Source: Pelargonium cotyledonis
Taxonomy: Eukaryota > Streptophyta > Magnoliopsida > Geraniales > Geraniaceae
Direction: 5' to 3'
Length of the DNA stretch: 23,227 nt
NCBI GenBank assembly: GCA_036897625.1
Contig: JAYMTA010000902.1
Coordinates: 1 to 23,227 of the forward strand
Shown here: positions 1 through 11,100 of the stretch, piece after piece
How positions within the stretch are numbered: the first letter of the stretch is position 1
How the letters are laid out: each line of letters begins with the position of its first letter
The notes under the pieces: model-generated
What the model was told of the DNA's origin: nothing
Seen by the model: the letters and a program-made list of their open reading frames with translations, nothing else
Databases searched by the model: none
Position numbers and translations under genes: made by a program

Positions 1-73
1 TATTTTTTTTTTTTTTACGGGGAAGATATATAATTGCATAGATTTCACTTTACATGGCGTTGTTTTATTTCAG

Positions 74-3000
74 GAATGGATTTACAATTTGAATGGGAGG
101 AGATGGAAGCTTTTGTGAGACAACCAGATGGCTCATTGTTCAGTTGGTTTGAACGTTTTCACTGCTACCATCACTTAATTTATGGGATTGTAAGTCACAA
201 ATTTGATAACAAATGTCTTCTATTGCTCTGTTGTATGAGTCCATTGCTTTCCAATGCATATAATTAACCTTTTATCTCTCACCAAACTGACACTCACTCC
301 GAAACTCACAGGTGAACAATACCAAGTCACCCGTTACTCTAACATTCGATAACAAAGCGTTCAATTGGGAAGTCGGTGAATCGTTACTTACAAAGTTGGA
401 AACTGAGGGTGTTGTTAAGCAAGTTTTTCCTTTGCATGGTATGTTGAGTCAAATTCTTTTCCAGGTTTAATGTAGTTTTTTTTTTTGTTTTTTTGTTTCA
501 TCTAGTCTCATGTTGCTGCTTGTAGACGAGGTAAAGAGGAAAAAGCTCTTGAGCAGTTGGGCGTTGAATTGGTGGGACCTCACAGAGCAGCCAATTGATG
601 AAATTTATTCATATTTTGGAACAAAGGTGGAATACATTTCTAAAATCCCCGACACATTTGCGAATCTATGTTGTTTATTCCAAAAGCTTAACCAAGGGTT
701 TATGCTTTGCTAGATTGCTATCTATTTCACTTTCCTTGGAATGTATACTCGGTGGATGATCTTCCCTGCTATATTCGGGATTATCTTGCAGCTTGGTGGT
801 TTTGGGTAAGGCTAAGGCTGTTGAACTTATTTATTTAATTAGGTGGAGCTGGCAAATGGGCCAATGGGCCAATGGGATTGGCTCGTGCCCCATTAGGCCA
901 GGTAAAAAATGTTGGCTCTTGTGCTGCGACTCATTTTGCAAGCAAAATAGGCCACGGTCTGGAATCTGGCGAAGCCACTCAGGCTCGGGCCTAAATGGGA
1001 CGGTCCAGAAACACCAGCATTTTTATTTGCCACCTTATGTCGACCTTGGCACAGTATTATCAGGCTGTTGGTCCATTTTCCAGTTCTATAGTTGCATCAT
1101 TGCCCATATACTAATAATGTCTTTGTCTAATGTTTCTATTCTACAGATCAGTGGACTTATTAATTCCCGTTTTCTTCGCATGTATTATATTGTGGGCCGT
1201 GTTGTTTTTCCAGTTTTGGAAACGTAAAAACTCTGCTGTTTTAGCCAGGTAACTCAGCCTTTTAAACTAATTCGTTAGCCATTGAGCTAAGTAACTTCTT
1301 TTTCTTCATATATATACTTGCGTTTTTCTAAAAGTTTCAACGGTGTAGATGGCAGATCAGTTATTCATTTGGTGCTAGCCAGGGATATAAACAAATGATG
1401 AGCGTAGGGCGGAATGCAAAGTCACCGGTGGATTTGGAATTTTTGAAGACTTTGGGGGGGTTGGATAAGAAAAAAGAGAAAGAAATTTATCAGAGACACG
1501 AGTGGTTTGGATGTTTGATGCGATTCAGAAACGATGCTATTGTTATCTTGAGTATTGTATGCCTCCAGTTGCCATTTGAATTGGCCTATGCTCATCTTTA
1601 TGAAGTCGCTCACTCTGATGTTATGAAGTAAGGTTCTGTGCACTGTTCTATTTTGTTACCCACTTCTCTAGGTTTCTCTAGGGAAATGATGTTGTTAATT
1701 TATTTAGCTGCTACTAGAACCCGATTTTACTTAGTTGCTATTAGAACCCGTATTCGGATGTTTCTTTTTATTCTTAATGGGATCACTAATATCAATGAGT
1801 TTTATATTCACTTAGAAAAGAGTCAAAATGTGAAATTTCAATAATGGGCAGCGATGTAAAAGAATTTTGTTGAATGTTTCTCAATTGTTATATTTTGCTT
1901 TTGTCCTTCATGGATTTGTAACACTAAATTAATTATTTGTCACTCCTAATATTGTTTTCAGGTTCGGGTTGACGGCTGTGTATCTTCTTTTGATACAATA
2001 TTTTACACGGATTGGGGGTAAAATATCTGTCAAGCTCATTAAAAATGAAAACAATGAAAACACTGAATACGAGGCTGATAGCTTGGTATACAAGGTAAGA
2101 AGAGATGGTAAGTACAATATGGCTTTCATTATCCGCTATGGAAAATATGCTTAACAAACTCAATTTTGTTGTTGCAGGTGTTCGGTCTTTACTTCATGCA
2201 GTCATACATCGGAGTTTTTTATCATGCCTATTTGCACCGCAACTTTATGTCCCTTCGCCAAGTCTTGATACAGCGCTTGATTGTGGCTGAGGTATATGGT
2301 ATTCTTAGTTTTCTTTGCTGGATTTTGTTTCGGTTACCAATCAATAATTGATGTGCAGGTGTTGGACAATCTGTTGGAGAACTCTATACCCTATCTCAAA
2401 TACAGCTACAAAAGATATCGAGCTGTCAAGTAAGTTTCTATAACTCTGTTATATAGTCAGTGCTACGTTTACCATTCTCAGGAACACAAGACACTTAAGG
2501 TGTCGGACACCTGTCCAATTGCAAAAATTATTAAAAAATTGGTGGACATGTGAATCTTGCACATTTCCGGAGAGTGTCCCGAGTGTCGGGTACGTGTCAG
2601 ACGCGGATACGTTGAGAGTGTCCATGCATCATAGTGATTAATTAAAATATTCAAACACGAGCTAATGAATCTTCTTTCACTTTATGTGTGTCAAGAAACA
2701 AGGGCAAAGATGATACTGGATCATCAACATCTAAGAAAGGTCATTTCAGTTCAAGGGTGGAGAAAGAGTACTTCAAACCTTCATATTGTGCAACTATCGG
2801 TGAGGAACTAGAAGACGGGCTATTTAACGGTAATGAACCATTTATTTGCAACTACTACCTAATATATTTTGCTTGTGTCCGGAGCTTAATTTTTATGAAC
2901 TTGGGAGCCATATGGGACTCTAGAGCTGGCCAGGTCTGATACCATGTGAAATTTTAATATTGGGCTACACATAATTACTTGGGCCTTCCATACTAAAAGA

Positions 3001-5221
3001 TAAACCTTGTTAGTAGTGTTTTACTTGCACCATTATATTTAGCCACTTTTCCTTTGTAAATTTTCAATGTGGGACAACACCCACTTCAAGAGGGTTGTAT
3101 GAAATAAACCATATTGGGTCTGGTTTGTCATGGGTAAGGCTGTGTTGGGTCGGGTAACCTGTACATTTTCTAAGTCAAACCCGTGCCTCTTGTGGGTCGG
3201 GTTCAGGTTAGGTATTTTTAACCTGAAACCACATTGCGAACTCTAGACTAGACTCTGTTTAGCCATTTACGATTCTTTCATTGATTAAAAACCAAAATCA
3301 CCTGCAGACTTCCTGGAGTTGACATTGCAGTTCGGAATGATTATGATGTTTGCTTGTGCATTTCCTGTCATATTTGCCGCGGCTGCCTTGGTATGTTGAG
3401 ACTTTCACTATTTGAATTTTGTGTGACGCAGTTTTCAACTGTAATGTTGTACGTGAAAGTTGAAGCTTCTTTGCAGAACAACATAACGGAAATCAGAACG
3501 GATTCACTTAAGCTGCTTGTGATGTTGAGGAGGCCCGTCCCTCGTGCTGCTGCAACAATTGGTGCTTGGCTCAACATATTTCAGGTACAAGTTCCATTCT
3601 CGTAACTTATCAAGATTTTGCATACGTGTCAAGATAAGGTTATTCGTTAATTAAGAAATTGTATGAAATGACCTAGTTAACCTTATTTACTTGTTTGTAT
3701 ACTCTCATTAAAACACACTATCACTCATATTTATCCCTCTCTTTTACTGATAGGAAAAATAAATTAGTAATCCCTTTGTCCCAAAATGATTGTCCGCTTT
3801 CCTATTTTTGTAAAAACTAAGGAATAAATTCGTTAAAGTTTAACTTCCATTTATACCCTTATAACTAAGTAACCGAAAAGGAAAGTGGACACACATTTTG
3901 GGATGGAAGGAGCAGTACTTTTTTACTGGCTTGGGAATGATAAAAGGGGTATCGTCGGAAAGTTTGGTGCATATTTACTTTGAAATTTAAAAATGGCACT
4001 TTTGAAAATATATATATTTCTGAACGATACTTGGGAATGATGAATGGAAAAGACCACTTGAGCTTTTAGAACTCGCCTTTTCTAGCGGGAAGCATTTTGT
4101 GCTTAATGATTTCGTTGTTCAGTGTTTGCTCTTCTGTTGTCTAACTGGAATGGTGATGTGTCAGTTTTTAATAGTGATGGCAATAGTCTCCAACTCCGTG
4201 CTTCTAGTATGCTTGTATGATCGGGAAGGGAACTGGCAAATAGAACCTGGACTTGCCGGAATACTCATCATGGAACACTGCCTCCTGCTGATCAAGTTTG
4301 GATTCTCCGGCTTTGTCCCAGAGGTAATGCTCTCCTATTTTGAAAACTTATTTTCTAAACGACGGAAGTACATAAAATTGAGAAGCAATATAGTAATGTC
4401 TGAGAAACAGAACTAGTTTATCAAGAAGAGGCAAGTTGCTTCGGATTCTTGATTCATTCACTGCAAGAAATGGCTTAGAACAAATAGTTCATTGTTTAAT
4501 GGTTCTTCTTCGTTCTAATCAATCTATTGTCAATTTTTCAACAATCGGATTGGAGGACGAACCAGTATGTTGACCGAGTCACCTATATGTCTATTTTGCC
4601 CTAGAGCTTTGCAATAGGCCAACGCCTCGCAGGACTAGGTCACTCAGTGACTAGCAAACTAGAAATTTAATGAATAACTTGATCAAACCCAGTTCTAATC
4701 GGTTCTCACTACTTTTCCCGAGTTTGACTGTTGTTCTTGGTTGTTCAAGAACTAGACCGATTGGCTGGCCAATTCAGTTTGTTTCGGACAACCATATCTA
4801 TATATCATTAGGCTAATATTGGGTCAAAAGTATACTTGGCAAATGGGCCAACGGCCCACAGACGCTATCACTGATCCACCCTGGTAATACCGGACGCGAG
4901 CCGTTCTATACGCCCAAGCCATCATTGGCCCAACCCTTTAACACCGAGCATGGGATGACATAATTAAGGCGCTTTGATAAGCATACTTGAGTTTCCTTGC
5001 CTGAGCTCACTCTGTTGACTCATTCCAGTTCTAATCAAATGACACGTACGTACATTGTTGAGATTTTGATATATACTCGTGTTTTGTTACAGGAACCGGC
5101 TTGGGTAAGAGCAAACCGGATGAAGCATGAATCACAGGCACAAGATGTGTGTTCTAGGCAACTCTTGAGGAGCATTTCTGAAGAAAGGGAACAATATAGT
5201 GCATCAAAGAAGGTTCAATGA
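74..5221 (+). CDS. Anoctamin-like (TMEM16 family) membrane protein, 5'-truncated by the window edge
   Basis: Exons: 74-189, 312-438, 526-626, 714-805, 1147-1248, 1349-1627, 1962-2094, 2178-2291, 2359-2429, 2696-2829, 3308-3390, 3477-3584, 4165-4323, 5093-5221 (TGA). They total 1748 nt, or 581 residues plus the start of a split codon; roughly 80 N-terminal residues should lie upstream, judging from the Arabidopsis At1g73020 protein as I remember it. All introns are GT..AG and every junction keeps frame. Hydrophobic helices are visible in exons 4, 5, 6, 7, 8, 11 and 13. The TMEM16 signatures [25 protein letters not shown] and [18 protein letters not shown] are present. Acidic residues matching the animal TMEM16 calcium site are seen: D/E in DNLLENSIP (2365-2379), D..E in DFLEL, and E...D in TEIRTD (3489-3503). 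Family members are Ca-gated anion channels or lipid scramblases. Which activity this plant member has is not evident from sequence. The family call is very secure. Confidence 0.95.
848..1015. repeat. GC-richer interspersed-repeat fragment in anoctamin intron (exon 4-5)
   Basis: Within the intron 806-1146 the base composition changes abruptly and the motif TGGCAAATGGGCCAA is followed by two further GGGCCAATGG-type units. A related start (TTGGCAAATGGGCCAA) recurs in the intron 4324-5092. Such 'GGCAAATGGGCC...' segments are common scattered plant repeats. The element class cannot be decided here. Confidence 0.5.
2475..2636. repeat. Interspersed repeat remnant rich in GTGTCGGACAC motifs
   Basis: This segment fills most of the intron 2430-2695. 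It carries repeated GTGTC/GACAC words (GGTGTCGGACACCTGTCC near 2501, GAGTGTCCCGAGTGTCGGG near 2573) and ends near GTGTCCATGCATCATAG. This vocabulary resembles a widely scattered plant repeat. The exact ends and family are not determined. Confidence 0.45.
2935..3130 (-). mobile_element. Probable TRIM/solo LTR remnant with tRNA-Met-type primer binding site
   Basis: Read on the minus strand, the sequence from about 3130 down to 2945 starts TGACA, contains TCCCACATTGAAAATTTAC (a phrase typical of plant Copia/TRIM LTRs) and ends CACA. It is immediately followed by TGGTATCAGA (2944-2935), the usual plant initiator-tRNA-Met primer binding site. No gag/pol sequence and no second LTR are evident in the 478-bp intron (2830-3307), so this is at most a fragment. 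The outer boundary at 3130 is a guess. Confidence 0.5.
3770..3915. mobile_element. Stowaway-like MITE in anoctamin intron
   Basis: This is a 146-bp element in the intron between exons 12 and 13. Its ends are imperfect inverted repeats: the left end reads CCCTTTGTCCCAAAATGATT and the right end, reverse-complemented, reads TCCTTCCATCCCAAAATGTG; both continue into TGTCC.CTTTCC. TA dinucleotides flank it (3768-3769 and 3916-3917), as expected for Tc1/mariner-mobilised Stowaway elements with their CTCCCTCCGTCCC-type ends. The diverged termini suggest an old insertion. Confidence 0.75.
4540..4960. repeat. Degenerate repeat block in the last anoctamin intron
   Basis: Inside the 769-bp intron 4324-5092, two GC-richer patches stand out from the AT-rich background. 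One is 4540-4800, with words such as ACCGATTGG, GGACTAGG and TCGGACAACC. The other is 4830-4950, beginning TTGGCAAATGGGCCAA like the repeat at 848. Neither has coding potential or clear termini. Confidence 0.4.
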
Positions 5222-5569
5222 AGCAAAAAGAGAGCAACAAATCAATGCTAAAGCTCAAATTTTTGTATTGGAGATGGTGCAAAGTACATATTTTCCATGG
5301 TAGTTTTGTATTCTTAACATATACTTAGGGGTATTTTTGTCATACACAAGTTTCTGAATTCTAAAAGAAAATGGAATTCTCCAAGAAACTTTAGGTTAAT
5401 GAATGTTTGTAAACACAAATCTTATATTTCAAATTTTGATATCGATATATACATACACGGACAGGGATGGATTCAAAAAATTTATTTTTACACAAATATT
5501 GTACATTTATCGAGAATCTTGAATCTCACGGCCAAAGAGGTATCATCTATGACTTTAATAAACCGTCTT
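5222..5569. other. Convergent 3' intergenic region
   Basis: This short gap lies between the stop codon of the + strand anoctamin gene and the stop of the - strand small gene, so it must hold both 3'UTRs. It is AT-rich, and TTTTTGTATT (5261-5270) and TTTTGTATT near 5304 resemble plant far-upstream polyadenylation elements. I see no AATAAA on the + strand close to the stop codon. Confidence 0.5.
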
Positions 5570-5878
5570 TTATTGGCTCTTAAAGTCCGGTTTCTTACTG
5601 TAACCTTGAGCCACGTGGACTTCGATTCCCGATGCGAACGCTGACCTGCGAACGCTGACCTGACGGGCATACGCCACGACAGCCTTGGCCCACCCCTTGA
5701 TATCAGACTTGAACTTGAATGAATCCATTTCCTTGAGAGACCTTGGAACTGCTGGTTCTGTGGAGATCTCTTGTGGGTTGGAGAAGCAGCGACCAAAACG
5801 GCGGCGTTTGGAGCTTGGATCTCTCTTCACCACAGCTTCAGCTTTGTAATTGAATGATAGAGCTTTCTTGATGGACAT
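5570..5878 (-). CDS. Small plant-specific protein of unknown function, C-terminus probably frameshifted by a 14-bp duplication
   Basis: A single-exon reading frame of 102 codons starts at the first ATG (5878), about 83 nt below a TATA-like CATATAAATT on the same strand (5970-5961). The product is basic. A cluster SSKRRRFGRCFS lies at about residues 22-33, and a motif SLKEMDSFKFKSDIKGWAKA followed by VVAYARQVS lies at residues 47-75. This last motif looks like the conserved block of a family of small uncharacterised plant proteins; I do not know a function. A perfect 14-bp tandem repeat (5634-5647 and 5648-5661) falls right after the conserved block. The frame with one copy would end much sooner, after VRIGNRSPRGSRLQ, giving about 89 residues with an Arg/Ser/Gly-rich tail. 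The present frame instead reads into SAFASGIEVHVAQG and stops at 5570. There is no signal peptide or membrane helix. It may be a functional gene with an altered tail or an allele with a damaged end. Confidence 0.7.
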   Translation of the reverse strand: MSIKKALSFNYKAEAVVKRDPSSKRRRFGRCFSNPQEISTEPAVPRSLKEMDSFKFKSDIKGWAKAVVAYARQVSVRRSAFASGIEVHVAQGYSKKPDFKSQ

Positions 5879-5960
5879 GAATTATGGGTTTTTTTTTTGC
5901 TGCCAAAATAAAATGATGAGCAAATTGAGAGTTGGTAATAGAAAATGTGATATTTGGTCT

Positions 5961-5970
5961 AATTTATATG
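5961..5970 (-). promoter_or_regulatory. TATA-like box of the small - strand gene
   Basis: The minus strand reads CATATAAATT, 83-92 nt before the ATG at 5878. That would place transcription start roughly 30 nt downstream and leave a leader of about 50-60 nt. It is a motif match only. Confidence 0.45.
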
Positions 5971-5979
5971 GTAATGGAA

Positions 5980-7990
5980 TGAGAGTGAGACAAGTAATGT
6001 AAGGCATTGACTTGACTTTTCAACAATCATCACTCTTGCATTGCAAGTTTCTTTCAAAAAAAAAAAATTGTTGATATTATTTTTTTAGCTTTGTTAGTGA
6101 TTTGGTGTTTGCTTAATAAGTGAATATGTTGGAATTAATGGTTTCAAAACTTGAGTAACGTGTTAGATTTTATACCAAGAATCATGTTGATTGGTCGAAT
6201 TTTTTTTAGAGTTTTATTTAAATTTGATTAACTTTCGATTGAATTGAGAATTTGACTGCTCTGCTAACCAGATTTTACGTTATTTAATATAAATGTATTT
6301 TGCATTGGAGTGACATGGTTAATTACTTAATTGGTCAACTCTAGAATAAGACAATTAAAATATTCTATAGGAGAGGCTGCTGGTGGTGGTCAATGAAAAT
6401 ATTCAACATTTATCTTGGAAAAAAACACATTCCCCTCCAAAAAGGAAATCTAGTTTCTGAAAAGAAAAGAAAAACTAGAAAATTAACCTTATTTTTAAAG
6501 GTGAATCATATAAAGTTTAATCGGAATTAAGCTCATAATGTATAATGAGCGGTAAAAATTTCCTGATAGGAATTTAACCGTAGTAAAATCATTTCAATTT
6601 TTGAAACAATTACATTTTCCAGAATGTTTAAATCGAGATATCAAAATAAATTACAACTGCCTTATTCCAGTTGATTCACGTACTTGAGGATATTGCATTT
6701 TCAAGTACTAACCCAATTTATTATTGTTTACCAAATTTTCAAAATTTTATTAGATATTACCAAATTAGAAACTGTAAACATGGGCTGCCAAAAGGGTTGG
6801 GTGAAATCACATGTTTATTTTGTGGTGCATATTGGTAACCAACATGAGAAGTAATAATAATTTCTCTTTGTTTTTTTGAGAGGAAATATAAAAAGCAACT
6901 AAAAAGTTATTTTCTTATGTGGTTGGTTAAAACATCATAATATATTTAGAATTTGTTAGCATTTTATAAGTTTTCTATATCACATTATTTGTATTTAATC
7001 TACTAGTAAAAAAATTATCTTAAAAAACATACAAACATTAGCATCAACAAAATGACTTCGAATCTCACATGTTATTAATAATTTTTAGTTAATTTAATTG
7101 ACTTTCTATAAAAATATGTAGTTGCGACATCACTAATTGCCTTTGTGTGTTTTAAAATTTCAGTTTTATTTTTTGATGCACATGTGACATGTGGGTTATA
7201 TAGCCATGCACCTAGTTTTGGCACCATGTTTTTCACATGTGATTTCTTTGATTAGACCAAATAATATTAGAAATCAAATTAGTAACATTTTTTATGAGCC
7301 TTTGACTGAAAATTGTTCATACTCAAAGGAAGATTTATTTTTATCAACCATGAATTAGACATACTAAATTAATGGTTTCATGTATAGATTTATCTTAAAA
7401 TAATTTTTTACTATATTGTCTTTTATCGAATGAGACCCACATCATTAAGAAAAAAATCCCCACACGTTAATTTGATCTATATTTTCTTAAAATTTCAATT
7501 AAGCTCACATCGGTTGTGCATCATTCGCATTTCATATGTATGATGTAATTTTATTCTCAAATTCCTTGCAATATTCGTATCAACAAGGAAAATTGATGTC
7601 TTGTCAATGTAGAAAGCCTTCAGTTGGGTAAAAGAAGATGTTGTCGGAAGATAATAATGAAGTTGGACGCGTTCACAGTTGTTCAAGCCTCATCATCAGG
7701 GTGTGAAGAGAACAATTGGATCGTCAACATATCATTGTTTTGTATTCTTATTCACAAGTGTTTCAATGTTAACCGTTTTTATATATTCATCCTTTTGTAA
7801 CTCCCGAATTAGCTCAGCCATCTCGTTCTAGAATGATTCTATATTATATGTTCTCAATTCGCACTTACATGTTATCGATTTAGCTTTCAAAAAATAGTAA
7901 CAATAGAGGGGTTGTAGGGTAAATACCAAAGAGGTTAGGGACCAAGTAAGCAATTTAGCTAAAAATACGAAATGGAGCATTCGCGCTTCA
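5980..7990. other. AT-rich intergenic region
   Basis: About 2 kb lie between the divergently oriented small gene (-) and the Rab gene (+). The sequence is strongly AT-rich with many T and A runs. No reading frame resembling a known protein, no RNA gene and no element with recognisable inverted termini was found. It should contain both promoters. Confidence 0.6.
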
Positions 7991-8104
7991 CTTAACAACA
8001 GACAGTCCTTTCTTTTTGGGTCTCTCTCACTTCCTTCTCCAATTCTGTTCGTCACAACCAGAGAACCAAATCTGATTCGTTTCGCGACAGAGCCACCATT
8101 TTTT

Positions 8105-8113
8105 CTAGGGTTT
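8105..8113 (-). promoter_or_regulatory. Telo-box-like motif in the Rab leader
   Basis: CTAGGGTTT on the + strand (AAACCCTAG on the other) lies 46 nt before the Rab ATG and is followed by TTCTTCTTCTTC (8113-8125). Telo boxes and CT-rich tracts are frequent around the transcription starts of highly expressed plant housekeeping genes. No convincing TATA box is seen within 200 bp upstream. The motif is seen directly; its role is inferred. Confidence 0.45.
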
Positions 8114-8158
8114 CTTCTTCTTCTTCGCTGTATCGTCGAGATCAGATCGGATTCGGCA

Positions 8159-11100
8159 ATGAGTTTCGAATAGTAAGCCTCTGTTTCTGTTTCTGTTCTA
8201 CTATTTGTGATCGTTCGTGTTTGTAATTCTGGTTCGAAAATTTATTTTGATCGATTTCGAGATTGAATGCTGGTTTGTTTGTTTGTTTTTTGATTCGGTT
8301 TCTGATGCCTCTGATTCTCTGGAGATTGTTGCTTAATTATGTGTTTCCATGTTAGAGGAAAATCAAGATCATAAGTTCGAAATCAACAATGTGTTTGGAT
8401 TTTTAGAAATTAAACAATGAGTTTGGATCTTTTTCTTTTTAATTTTTTATATTTCGTTGGCTTATTGTGAATTGTCTTTGCTGGTGAAGCACAAGCTGTA
8501 TTTTGTGTGCTATTTAGAAATCAGGATTAGGAGTGTTTATTGATTATGATAATAACACAAATTGCATGGATTACACTTACAGTTTTAGTCTAGGAAGCAC
8601 AATGTGTGAACATTGCCTTTGGTTGATCATAGGACGAAGAAAAATAGATGAGCGTGGTTTCTGTGCTAATAACATTACCGCAATGACAAGGTAGGAGAAT
8701 GCACTTAGAATTGGTTTGGCTGATCATAGGATCGATGGAGATAATAGATGAGAGTGGTTTCTATGCTAATAACAACGTTACCGCAATGACAAGGAAGCGC
8801 AATGCATTTGGTATTGTTTTGGTTGATCATAGGACAGTAGTAAAAGTGGTTTATATGTTAAGTGCATCTTGATTCTTGAAGTTTATGAATCTACAAATAC
8901 ACATTCTGAATGTTGTGCTATGGCATCAAATCTTGATTGACTTGTGTATGTTGGTATTAAATATAAGAGAACACGTAGATGCACATAGGCCAATGTTCTG
9001 CTACACAATTCCAGTGGTTGTTGGTAAAAAAATCTAGGGCTCGTCTAGGAAAATATGTTATTTTTACAACGTACTCTTTCACTGTTTGGCTATAACATTT
9101 CTTTGGTGGTCTACAACATTTCCACTCCCACCTATATCTATGTTCACTTAACTGTGTGAGGCGTGAGCTTGTCTCAAAAAAATAAAATTGTGTGAACTTA
9201 GACTTGCCCATGTAATTGCTCATGAAACCATACGAGCCTTGAAGTAACTACAGAGTTGGTGATAGTTCCTAGTAATGCTACCATTTGGTTTATTGATATA
9301 AATGGAACGGAAGGAAGAATGCAATATATAATTATAAGATATGGTGATGATGTGTCCTGGACCTGGACTAATAAGATTAAGATCAATTAGACTACATTAA
9401 TTATTAAAATTGAACTGAGATTAATGAGCAAGATATATTGTTTCTCAACAATTGAATACTTTTTCTATATAAAGTACAATCATGTACCAAGAAAAATGCA
9501 TTGCTTGAGTTATTTCCTATCTCCTTCCAAGAAAAATACTTGAATCTTTTATCAGCTCTGTGTTTTATGACTGTTATCATGTCACGTGTTTGGACATAGT
9601 CAAATCGTGGCAAAAATAGAAATGAATCTCGCTGCTCAATTTGGGGAATATAGATATTTCTGCTATCTGTTGCCTTGAAATTGTTTTTCCACTGAGCATC
9701 TGTTACTTTTAGTTTATTTGTCATGGTGATTCAAGCACGTAGGTTTGTGGTCTAAATAATAGTTTATGCAGTGACTATCTTTTCAAGCTTTTGCTCATTG
9801 GCGATTCTGGTGTTGGCAAGTCATGTCTTCTATTGAGATTTGCGGTAAGGAATCTGGAATTTAACATGTTTTTTGTATCTTATTTGGACTGTTCCATAAT
9901 GACAGTTATGTTTGTTTATGAAATTCACTTTGTTTGTCCTTTTGAAGGATGATTCTTATGTGGAAAGCTACATCAGTACCATTGGGGTTGACTTTGTAAG
10001 TTCAGTCAAATTAAGGATATTTTAAGAATATCATTTGTATATTTTCATAGTGTTGTCATCAATTTGCTTCTTTATTTAGAAAATCCGAACAGTGGACCAG
10101 GATGGGAAGACCATTAAGCTTCAAATTGTAAGTATATCTATTGTCCTAGAAATTGATATATACATATATAGATATATTTCACATTACAATGTTGCTCTTC
10201 TTTCCGCTGCTTAGTGGGACACTGCTGGCCAAGAACGTTTTCGAACTATTACAAGCAGCTACTACCGTGGCGCACACGGCATTATAGTATGTGCTATAAC
10301 TGTCTCATTCTTATTAATTGAACAATATTGCTGACCTGGAACCAACATAAATTTCTTACCGGATGTTCGCTAGATTGTTTATGATGTCACAGATGATGAG
10401 AGCTTCTACCACATCAAGGATTGGTTGAAAGAAATAGAAAATTTTGCTTCGGACAATGTCAACAAGCTCTTGGTTGGAAACAAAAGTGATTTAGCTTCCC
10501 AGAAAGTCATATCGTCAGAAACTGCTAAGGTAACACACGCATTTGTAAACTGATATCATTATGGAAATGGAAATCAGTTGTTCAACTACGAAAATTTGCT
10601 GTTTCTCGATATGGTTTCGCTTTGACATCTATTTCCTTGGTGTTTAAAAGGCATTGGCTGATGAGCTTGGGATTCCATTTCTGGAGACAAGTGCCAAAGA
10701 TTCTACTAATGTAGAACAAGCTTTCATGACCATGGCCGCAGAGATAAAGAACAAGTGAGTCCCTCTAATTTCATTATTCTTTCATCTAGAATAAGGCTAT
10801 TGAAATTTTGTTAAGGAATGAGAATAAAGAATTGGAATGAGAATGATATTGAAATTTTCATTGTTCATGCTTGGACTGTCATTTTTGGGTCATGAAAATT
10901 GCTATGGAACTCAAATATAACTGATGGAATGAGTAACAAATTACAAAACTTAAAAAATAGTATAGAGTGTCTTGTGTCAAATGTATTTGTAGATGATAGT
11001 TATCTGCAATTTCTGTTTTCTCTTAAAAGCAATAATTAAAGGATAAGAATATTCTTATCCTCATTTTCATTCTTCATTTCCATTTTGGAACAAAATTTAT

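Noticed and set aside
5488..5796. Alternative minus-strand frame overlapping the small gene
   Set aside because: It has no conserved block and overlaps the frame that carries the family-like motif; it partly represents the frame before the 14-bp duplication and then random sequence.
8594..8865. CRISPR-like array
   Set aside because: The units are long, diverged and contiguous without spacers, in a plant intron.
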